A stretch of DNA of 64,000 bases from Ligula intestinalis. Taxonomy: Eukaryota > Platyhelminthes > Cestoda > Diphyllobothriidea > Diphyllobothriidae. The stretch spans positions 27,841,138-27,905,137 of the forward strand of contig JAYGXS010000004.1 of NCBI GenBank assembly GCA_036362985.1, given 5' to 3'. The notes below the pieces were generated by a model that was not told the origin of the DNA, did not search any database, and saw only the letters and a program-made list of their open reading frames with translations. The position numbers and the translations under genes are program-made. The stretch's first letter is position 1, and every line of letters starts with the position of its first letter. Of this stretch, positions 55,800 to 64,000 are shown piece after piece.

Positions 55800-56215
55800 A
55801 AGCCTATCGCAGTGGCTTAAGTAAGTGGCAAAAACCCTTGCCGCTGCCGTCTTCGGGTCCGGTTTCGTCTGGGAAGAGAAGGAGTAGGACGTTAGATATG
55901 AGGAATAGTGTATTCTGTGCAGTGGTAGGGGAGAAAAGGCAGAAGAAAGTTTAAAATCGGATGAGCACACGGGCACCCGCGAGGGGGCCGGTGTTCGAAG
56001 TGCGGGAGCGCGGGAGTCATCACAGCATCTACAGTGATTGGCCAGACCGATTTGGGGTCGGCATACACAGTGGTGCATGTTAGCAGGTGCGAGAGGCGAA
56101 CGTTTCGCGTGGGGTGGGGTGGGGTCAACACAGACCTCCCTCAGACATTTAAAAATAGACCCGCAGAATTGATAGAGTCTCACTCAAGCCTGACAGGCTT
56201 GGTGTACTACCGTAA
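55800..56215 (-). repeat. dispersed repeat family A, copy
   Basis: Starts CCTATCGCAGTGGCTTAAG, then GCCGTCTTCGGGTCCGG, GTGTATTCTGTGCAGTGG, CGCGAGGGGGCCGGTG and GTGATTGGCCAGACCG. It faces the copy at 55130-55690, 110 bp away. Confidence 0.65.
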
Positions 56216-58212
56216 AGACTGTAGTCACCACCTGCGAGACCGAGCGAATAGCCGCTGCCAAGGTAAAGAGAGGGGGAGGCCCCTAACACTTAACGACTAC
56301 GCAACGATGAAGCAAGCGTCCGAGCTTTGTCCTCGTATCTGCGCTGTTAACTAGGCGCGGATCGGCTTCGTTGGACACCTGCAGACTCGATGCATACCCC
56401 CTCTATCACCAGCATCACAAGTGAGAACACATCTATCCGCCCCTATGCTCACAAATTAGGACGTTCCTATCATCGAGCAAAACATTAGCACTATTGGATC
56501 TACCAACATGGATAGGAATTTTATTCCACCCTGTCTCGATTACGACTGTACGCATAAACCTGCTCGTTCACTTGCCAGTCCATCATACTGAGACCAGTTA
56601 ACTAGTGCCTGGAGCCCTGACAACATATACCCGACTGATATGCCTCACCTGCTCCCAATTCCAAAAGCACTCGGACACCGGATGGGTCTTTTCGGCCATA
56701 CAAACATGCCCTAACATCAGTATTTGTCGTCATATCGCCATGAGTGGTTCAACACCTGCATTAAAAAACTATTTCAGCACAAACATGATCAACCCTGTCA
56801 TAATTAGACCTGCCAACGCTGTCAGCTCAATTGCCACAGTCTCTTATTGAGCTTGCTACTACTACTATCGCTGCAGTCAGAGTAGAGCCACTGCACATCA
56901 CGCATTCACCTGGTCTGGCGCTTGCAGACTCCCCGCTGTGAGGCCGGTGAACCACTGTCAAAAACCCTAATTGACATCCAACACACCAATCACACCAACC
57001 TGGAAGTATTTTCGAATTGAGCCGCCATTTTTTCCTCCCTCCATTTGCATGTCAATGTTAGTATATATACCTCGGTTGGGCTACTTTGCCCATTACAAAC
57101 CGATGTTTATCCCACTTTGTTTATTTGAACTTCAATGAAGTCATGAGTGCACTAGGTCACGACGCTAGCGCCGTTTTCAAAGCTGTCTTATTTGGCCTAT
57201 ATTTGACGATTATCCCAAGGAAATTTATCCACGATGTCTAACCTTGCAGTCATTGGCGTTTGGGTTACTTTTGATTCCCAGGTGTTGTGAGTTTATGCAC
57301 CTAATTTTATACATTTTGAATGGGGCATGGTTTTTGCTGAAAATGCTGGAAGTATATTTTCAAAATAAAGCGTAGCTCTCTCCCTCTCTCTGCCTACACT
57401 TTCTGAAGGCATTCGGTCATCGCACGGGTTTATTCGGCCATTAACGTCTCTGTGCAAATTATCGATAAGCCAGAAGCCATCACGATATCTTGCCCATAAT
57501 GGGGCCACGTGTGAACCCACTCCTAGTCACGCGCTGCAGCGCATGTCAGTTATGCTTCTTTCTGACATCAAGCATTTGATTTTCGCTGCAGCGTTGCCAG
57601 TGTGGCGCGTACAATGTCACATTTCAGACCACTGACACTCCACATATGTAAAAATTATGTTTTTTTAATGTCTACCTACACATGAAGTGGTGGCCAGGTC
57701 ATGTGTGGCACGCGTAGACGGGCTATCTAGCTCTCTCGTTCACTGCACCTAATACCATCGTCTGCTGACTGGCAGACCTGGACAGTTGGCCGGTGAATTA
57801 GCGGGGGGGGGGCTAGAGTGTGGGATGCTAAATTTGCAGGATGCAGACCCACGGCAAATCAATACATTTTTCACTATAACAAATCGGTAGCGCTTTAATC
57901 TACCACGATGCGCTAAAAGCCTTCGCTCGACAGACTACCAGCCTAAGTCGGTCTGTGTGGTCAGCGCTGTGGGCATATGGCTATTGGACTGAGAGCTATG
58001 CTCGATAGCGCATTTTCAATGCGGACTTTATTGCACTTTATGATGCGCTTGAGATCCAAACTGCCCTCGTATAAGTCGGCTACATATTGTCATCATCAGG
58101 TCAATTGTGACGTGTGTAGACCGAATGTTTAGCTTTGCTAGCCACTGCGCCGGAACCCACCTCTTGCCAGATCGACATTGTCTTGACTTCGGAACCTGGG
58201 GATTGCGAGAAA
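56216..58212. other. intergenic, no supported gene
   Basis: A TATA-like GTATATATACC at about 57062 with CCAATCACACC upstream could be a promoter of an unknown element, but no transcript is visible. There is a G10 run at 57803-57812 and a CT-rich patch at 57376-57396. Confidence 0.3.
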
Positions 58213-58240
58213 TGTGTGTGTGTGAGAGAGAGAGAGAGAA
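58213..58240 (+). repeat. (GT)n(GA)n microsatellite
   Basis: GTGTGTGTGTGAGAGAGAGA and a further short GA run. Confidence 0.9.
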
Positions 58241-58547
58241 AGCCAGATACTACGCAAGTCTGTCACACTACGAATGAAGTCACGCGAGAGTCCCCGGTGT
58301 TGCACACGCCCAGTAGAGGGCACAAGATGAACGTTGTTGTTTACGAAAGTCAAGTTACCATGTCAAGATGCACGTTTCTACAAGGGTTTTCATGCAGACT
58401 TGACGGTGTTATGCAAATTTTGATCCATACTGTATATGCACCCGACCATGGCCGTGGACAGAGCAGACTACATGCGGGAGATAAGTTTATTGAAGAGTGG
58501 ACAGTTATATGTCCCTAGCATACTCACATAGCGACTTGTAATATACG

Positions 58548-58720
58548 CTGAAGTGCATAGCTCAATGGTAGAGTGTTACACTCCATGGCCAAATGGTCGC
58601 GGGTTCGAATCCCGGGATCGCCACCCCTGGGATTAGGTATGACTGGTTGATTACGGCTCAGAAGCCAGAAATGGTCGTTCCGGTCTCCCTTATCGCAATC
58701 GGCTCCACTTTATCAGGCTG
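58548..58720 (+). repeat. tRNA-derived SINE-1 with best tRNA-like head
   Basis: Box A TAGCTCAATGGTAGAGTG and box B GGTTCGAATCCCGG with a fair T-arm, then GGGATTAGGTATGACTGGTT, GAAATGGTCGTTCCGGTCTC and CCTTATCGCAATCGG. The body identifies a SINE. The head has an extended central region and does not fold as a clean tRNA. Confidence 0.75.
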
Positions 58721-58739
58721 TTGTATCTCAAGTGCTACA

Positions 58740-59119
58740 TTCTACTTAAGTACAAACTAGCGGGGGAAAAGGGAGTGATCTCAGATCGCAGTGGCTTCTG
58801 TCGAGGTCAAAACATGAGCTGACAGTGCGAACTTACGCGCCCAGCTGCGTATACCCTACTGTGGCACACAGAGTGGATATCATCGGAAACGACGGTCGAG
58901 TTGTCAACTTCCGTCTAAGGAGAGTGTGAGAGTAAAAGACATTGGCTGTATTTATGAATTTATGGGAGTAATAGTGCTGTGTTCAAGTGGTCTTCTCAGC
59001 CACATGTGGCAGGGGCAGTAGTGGTTGTACGGACGCGCGCAGTAGAGCCAGTACGTCCGGCGACGCTCGCAAGGAAGGTGAGTGACCTTATGCAACGGGC
59101 CTGTATTTTTCCTTCAGCC
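58740..59119. other. intergenic, nothing recognised
   Basis: No gene or repeat supported. Confidence 0.3.
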
Positions 59120-59610
59120 CGATGCCCTCCTAACTTGTGACACCACAGACGATGTCACTAAGAGAATAGGACCACGCGCGAAGGCAGTTCTCGGCGTGCC
59201 TCGAGCCAGGCGCAAGCTGGTGCGTGAGCCCTCACTGCTGGCGAACGCACACACCGTACCTTCCCCGTCCTGGCCTCAATCCACAGTGGCTTGACCTCAA
59301 CCCGCCCAATGAGATTCCCGCGTTAATATCCGAGCCTCATTTAGTAGGTCGGCCTCAATCCGTCCGGACATGGATCTCAATGCGGTGTCTGCCGCCAGAC
59401 ATCACTCCGGAACTAGCTCCTCTCGTGGCTGGACCTGCGCTCTGACAGTCAAAACTTCCTCCTAACTATGCTCCAGCCTTCTTGTACAGAAAACACTCTT
59501 CCTACCACTCTGGCCTTCACATGATTTCTCTCCTATCCTAATAAACCCGGCCTCGAATATCGCATCCGTTAGGGTTAACCTTATTGGCCTTAACACTACG
59601 CGATAGACCG
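59120..59610 (+). repeat. dispersed repeat family A, long copy
   Basis: Shares GTGCCTCGAGCCAGGCGCAA, TGGCCTCAATCCACAGTGG and GTTAGGGTTAACCTTATTGG with 55130-55690, and ends CCTTAACACTACGCGATAG. Confidence 0.7.
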
Positions 59611-60839
59611 CTTAACGAGGATATCGGTAGGTGGCGCAAGCGTGGCGGTTGCATAAAGTGAGTGATTTTTCTGCACACTAAATGACCAATCACGTACTTG
59701 CAGTGGGCAGGAAGGATGTTCGCTCGCAAGCCCCAAATAACTCGATATAACCTAGCCACACTTTCAGGTTAGGTAAAAACTGCGTGGGCGGTAGGTGACC
59801 AGCCCATTCCCCCCGTCAACAAAAAAATGGTTGCCTGCCTACCCCCGCTTCCGCGTTAACACTTCGCCATTGCATAGTAATTTGTTTTGCGAGCAGCGCG
59901 CCACTGAACGCTGTTCGCAGTGGCATATTGACGGTCCAAATTGTCCAGTTATTATCACGCTAATCAGCAACGCCGAGACTGCCATGGGTGCGACCCATCG
60001 AGTAATTATCACATCCAGCTTGACCTTCTGAGATGAACGCGAAGGCTGCTGCCTTGTTATAACAACCGCATCCTAGCGACGGCACCTCTTGTCCGTTATC
60101 TTTGTCTGTTTTTAACAACCGCTGATAATGAGTTCAAGAGCAAGTCCAAAATCAGATGCCATTCTTCGTTAAGAGGATGAATATTCTCCAAAATTGCTGC
60201 ATGAATTTGGAATTTTTCGGTTGCATTGGGCCAAAACTAGATTCGGAAATCTGAATTATTCAAAGTTAGAATCTTCTCTGCCATATTGGCCCCTATACCG
60301 TCAATGCAATTATTACAGCTTGCTGAACTGCCGCTGATAACCACTTTGGACTTATTTTCCGTCATTGCTCAGTAGAAACCAAAACCCCAGGTGACACACC
60401 CGAATTTATTTAGGATCGCGACAGGCTCGGAAATAGAAAATCTTCAGCCTAGATTTTCCGATTTGAACCACCCCCCTCCCCTGCCCTGACGGAAATCAGT
60501 AGACACTGACCGAAATTATGTTTTTCTCTTCCCAAAACTCGAGCAACAGGCTAATTGAAAGACCTGAGGGTAATTTATCGAAAGCAAAAGCTATGCTCGA
60601 GACCTTTTTTATATAATATTTCAATGGACACTTTGGCGACTTTGCAACAGAGAAGATTTGACGCACAGATCGTTACAGGCCACGGACGTATTTGGATGTA
60701 AACGTGGATAATAGGTTAAACGCGCAACTATCGTAGAAATCAGAGGTCTCGGTAGCAGCGGACATGCCATCCAAGTCACCGTGATGAGTTTTCGACGGCG
60801 CCCCTCATGAGCTAATGCCTATTGAGATCAGATTCTAAA
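59611..60839. other. intergenic upstream of adenosine kinase
   Basis: No gene or paired repeat recognised; small C-rich patch at 60465-60486. Confidence 0.3.
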
Positions 60840-61027
60840 CCAATAGAAAACCGTCTCAGTGATTGGTCAACAGGTCGGCCTAGGGTCATTCGAGCAGGAA
60901 GACTTGTCACACCTTGGCCAAGAGACCCCACACTATTGGTCATAATGAATAGCGATTAAAGGCTGGTAAAATCAAGCCTCATTGACTGCAACTGTTGACA
61001 GCAGTGCTCGTTGCGTAAGGCTTCCCA
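60840..61027 (+). promoter_or_regulatory. candidate promoter of the adenosine kinase gene
   Basis: Three CCAAT boxes, one forward (60840-60844) and two reversed (60862-60866, 60935-60939), lie 90-190 bp before the start codon. No TATA box was seen. Placement fits a housekeeping promoter, but CCAAT-like GATTGGTCA also occurs in family A repeats, so the signal may be repeat-derived. Confidence 0.35.
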
Positions 61028-61540
61028 ATGGACAGATCGTTTCCTTGCAAGAAATACTGTATCCTGGGCCTCGGACATCCGCTACAGGACATTCAAGCAA
61101 ATGTGAGTGAAAAATTCCTCAAAAGGTATGGTCTGCGAGCTAATGGCGCCAAACTCTCAGGACCTGGACAAAAGGGTCTCTATGAGGACCTTCTTGCCAA
61201 TTTTGATCTCACCTATGTGGCCGGTGGATCTGCACAGAACACCATGCGAATGATTCAGTGGCTCCTCCAAGACCCAAAACGGATCAGTTGCTCCTACCTG
61301 GGTTGTGTAGGGAACGACAAGTCTGGTGAACTTCTGCTCCAGATCATGGAGGCGGCTAGGGTGCAGGCGGTGTATGAGGTGTCGGAAACACTCCCCACAG
61401 GTGTCTGTCTAGTACTGGTATCTGGAGCGAACCGATCCCTCGTTACCTCGCTTGGAGCAGCAGCAGTATTCTCCTCGGAGTTCCTCCGCGAAAAGCCAGC
61501 GTGGGATAGGGTTGAGGAGGCCTCAATGTTCTACTTCCCG
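61028..61540 (+). CDS. ADK: adenosine kinase, first coding exon (N-terminal half)
   Basis: Adenosine kinase phosphorylates adenosine to AMP with ATP and belongs to the ribokinase/PfkB family; in parasitic flatworms, which depend on purine salvage, it recovers host adenosine. The exon encodes 171 residues, about half of the usual ~345. Visible motifs: GLGHPLQDI (14-22) with the substrate-binding Asp at 21, YVAGGSAQN (63-71) for ribose recognition, CVGNDKSGE (93-101), PTGVCLVL (123-130) and NRSLVTSLGAA (135-145). The donor CCCG|GTAAGT at 61541 follows FYFP in phase 0, just where the family continues into a G-F-F-L-T segment. The ATG is the first in frame and leaves a 10-residue leader, normal for the family. 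The catalytic Asp and ATP site lie in later exons not found here. Confidence 0.92.
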
Positions 61541-61894
61541 GTAAGTTAGCGATGTATATGCCTGCTTTATCTGTGCATTCTTCTGGATGATGTGTTTGCA
61601 GCGCTTAGGCACGAGTTTAGAGCGCTATGAAAGTTAATACCAATGGAATATCGTTGAAATTCAATCCGTGGTGGAGGAAAACCTAGCAGTGAGAACGCTT
61701 ACATTTAGTCAAGAGTAGAAAGAAATAAATGACAGGTCCATCAGTCCGTCCACCCCAAGGTTGTTCTCTTTTACTCTTTTTTATCGTATGGAATCAGAAG
61801 CATACTATCCTCTTTAGGCAGTGATGAGATACGGCACTGAACAGAAGAAATCGCTTGTCCATTTATGTTACTGTTGATGACGTCTAATGATTCA
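61541..61894 (+). other. start of adenosine kinase intron
   Basis: Begins GTAAGTTAG. No following exon recognised up to the window end. Confidence 0.4.
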
Positions 61895-62040
61895 GAGATG
61901 TTCATTCCAGTCTCCATTGTCTTTGTCGATATCTTCCTTCTGCTAGCCGCTGTGCGGTTGCTGGCGGGACTCTAGAGTGATTCCTAAGACCCCACGGGAC
62001 AGGCGAGTCCCGTAGCCGATCAGTGAACGCCTTTTTATCA
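61895..62040 (+). repeat. SINE-1 body, head missing
   Basis: TCCAGTCTCCATTGTCTTTG, then a diverged body with GACTCTAGAGTGATT and GAGTCCCGTAGCCGATCAGT, matching the end of the full copy at 24690. Confidence 0.6.
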
Positions 62041-62204
62041 ATGTAGGAGCTTTTATCTGTTGGTCACCTCCTTTAACCTTGCCGCTTTATTATAGTCATC
62101 CAGTAGGTGGACCAGCACGACACCCGAAATAACGCAGCGAATGAGGAAATACTGCCTCCTATGCTGTTATAAGTAACTGAACGGAAAGCAGATAATTGAA
62201 GCTT

Positions 62205-62410
62205 GTCGAAGGAAGTGATCGTCGACTACAGTTTTCCCAGGGTGAGAAGTCAGTAAGACTGACTAGCTTGGGCACTGTACTGTAGAAAAAGGAGCTAACA
62301 AAAGGCTCTGCAGAAACAAACTGCTCACAGTAAACAAGCCAAGTTGGTGTGTGTTTGTTTTGTGCCTGCGCACAGGTTACGGGATTCGGGGCCGTCCTAC
62401 AGCTAATCAG
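62205..62410 (+). repeat. dispersed repeat family D, copy 2
   Basis: Direct repeat of 44510-44720, inside the adenosine kinase intron. Confidence 0.6.
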
Positions 62411-62641
62411 GAGAAGGTGCACAGCTCGCGAGGCAAGGCATCAAGACGACCTTGAGGCATCGCGCGATCGACAGGCAGACAATACGGGTGCCTCGACAAG
62501 GAGCAAGAGGCGGGTAGACACGCGTGTAGATAGTTGGCGCGACCGCAGGCGAAGGAACCATGAGTCAGCGACAGTAGAAAGGCAGACTTCTACAGAAGTC
62601 GAGTTCTACCAGCCGATAACCAAAACTCTTCTTATGTTAGA

Positions 62642-63401
62642 AGCAGATAATATTAATATTCGTGAAGATTCGAGGTCCAGATATCATATCATTTTCACAA
62701 TCCCCCGAAGAAGAGGAAGAAGAAGGGATCGAGGACATGGACCGATTTATTTTGAGACTGAAGTTTCGGACACTCTCTCAGTTTCATCGTCAGAGTAACT
62801 GGGTGGTTGTTCCTGTTCGCCGGGACTGATGCAGCCTTGCCGCATGCCTGTTATTATATCCGCGCTCGACGCACGAACTTGGACCTGCCTGATCGATTGA
62901 CAGATCGACTGGCACACTTAACAGAGCTATAGACCTCCACCCCGCCTACCAGGCGTTGCGCAAAAGGCTCTAGTCAGCTCGAACAAGGCCAACAAGAAGG
63001 CAAAATAAACTCGAGTGTGGAATAAAACCAGCCTCTGAGGTAAAAAGTGGGGAAGCCGGCCAGGCACCTAATCACCGCCGTGCCCACGAGGTTGAGATCA
63101 ACTCAGGCGAGCAGGAACACTCGTCAGTCGACGATGAGCACATCAGCCAGCACGGTTTTAAGTGTGCCATTCGATATGTCCATCGATCAGGCAGGTCCAT
63201 GTTCGTACGTCGAGCGCAGATATAATAACAGGCACGCGGCAAGGCTGCAACAGTCCCGGCGAACAGGAACAACCACCCAGTTACTCTGACGATGGAATCG
63301 AGAGAGTGTTCGAAACTTCAGTCTTAAAATAAATCAGTCCATGTCCTCGATCCCTTCTTCTGCATCTTCTTCGAGGGATTGTGAAAATAGCAGATAATAT
63401 T
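62642..63401. mobile_element. foldback element with 230-bp arms and 13-bp flanking direct repeats
   Basis: Arms 62691-62920 and 63159-63388 are exact in length and differ at about 17 of 230 positions by hand. The 13-bp AGCAGATAATATT stands at 62642-62654 and 63389-63401, directly after the right arm and 36 bp outside the left. The spacer 62921-63158 has no recognised content. A frame (62349-62798) runs through the left arm with RRRGRRRDRGHG but resembles no known protein. Confidence 0.85.
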
Positions 63402-64000
63402 GCAGCGGCGAAGGCAAGGGAGACTGGAATTGCCACTTATGCCTACTAATACCAGCTGTTACGGCTGTAAGGGCCTCTGTCGAGGCCCAACGCAGAGCGG
63501 GACTGATGAGTTCCGTTAGCAGTCAGTTGAGCGTTCACCAACGAGTGCTAAAGCTAGTCTGCCTGGTACTGCGGGAACGGTGTTATCTTGGCGTTTTAGC
63601 TGAAGTCGATTAGCCAGGCCTTGGTGTGATCAGAATCAGGGTTGCAGAGTAGTTATCAGAAGTGCCAAAGTCTTTCTAAGCTGTACCTGACCTTCCTACG
63701 AAGCACGTAATGTAGGTCAGTGTTATCATTTGCATTAATCCACATCCTAAAGAGAAGATCACGTGAAAAAAAACGTACACAGGCTGCCGATTCTCACTTG
63801 TAGCCTTCATAAATGTAACACAGTTGAAAGAGCTGTCTCAAACAAGGCTTAGTACGTGGATGACAACCGAAGCTAGCTCTCCATCAAAACTTTTAGCCAA
63901 GCATAGCATGGCATAGCAATCATTTGTGTTTATTTCCTGACATTCTATCCAGGTGAAGGTGTCGCGGCAGTCTACCTTATTAGGAAATGCCCTAGCCGCT
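63402..64000. other. intron or intergenic, nothing supported
   Basis: 63405-63430 (GGCAAGGGAGACTGGAATTG) looks like a minus-strand SINE-1 fragment. No further adenosine kinase exon was recognised. Confidence 0.3.

Noticed and set aside
62349..62798. 149-codon frame rich in Arg as a new gene
   Set aside because: Its last third lies in a foldback arm and its first part in a family D repeat; no domain recognised.
1..64000. CRISPR array, bacterial operons or phage content
   Set aside because: No regularly spaced short repeats with unique spacers, no Shine-Dalgarno-led gene runs; introns and retroelements indicate a eukaryote.
63952..64000. Possible next adenosine kinase exon after a CAG at the window end
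   Set aside because: TATCCAG followed by GTGAAGGTGTC reads in no frame into the expected G-F-F-L-T segment.

Overview
The window looks like nuclear DNA of a repeat-rich eukaryote. Coding exons are short and bounded by GT/AG splice sites, introns run to kilobases, and there is no operon structure. It carries many Penelope-like retroelement (PLE) relics with GIY-YIG endonuclease domains, an APE-type LINE fragment, tRNA-derived SINEs, LTR relics and pogo/Tigger-type MITEs. My best inference, from repeat character and intron style rather than any search, is a parasitic flatworm, probably a tapeworm.

Two host genes can be supported, both on the + strand. The first is a major intrinsic protein (aquaporin family), read from three coding exons at 26977-27562, 34502-34582 and 37693-37845. 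Both of its pore motifs are altered: NPC replaces the first NPA and NPF the second. Its start codon lies in an upstream exon I could not find. The second is the 5' half of an adenosine kinase gene (first coding exon 61028-61540), whose remaining exons lie beyond the window or are too short to recognise.

The rest is mostly repeats. 1-10 kb: a degraded PLE (minus strand, 1975-3770), an AT-rich dispersed family (G) including a 1-kb foldback, and a 400-bp direct duplication. 10-16 kb: more PLE debris, including a PLE palindrome whose left arm is split by a Tigger-type MITE with a TA target duplication. 16-26 kb: largely unrecognisable DNA with SINEs, a near-perfect hairpin and PLE 3' ends. 27-38 kb: the aquaporin gene, whose introns contain two LTR relics in opposite orientation, a LINE endonuclease fragment and a cluster of four SINEs. 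40-42.4 kb: a second, better preserved PLE. 43-60 kb: many copies of one unclassified dispersed family (A) and two further Tigger-type MITEs. 62.6-63.4 kb: a foldback with 230-bp arms flanked by 13-bp direct repeats.

The two host genes have no visible functional link. The membrane channel and the purine-salvage kinase simply sit about 23 kb apart in the same orientation. Coordinates of repeat edges are hand-aligned and approximate. Coordinates of exons, MITE termini and hairpin arms were counted base by base.
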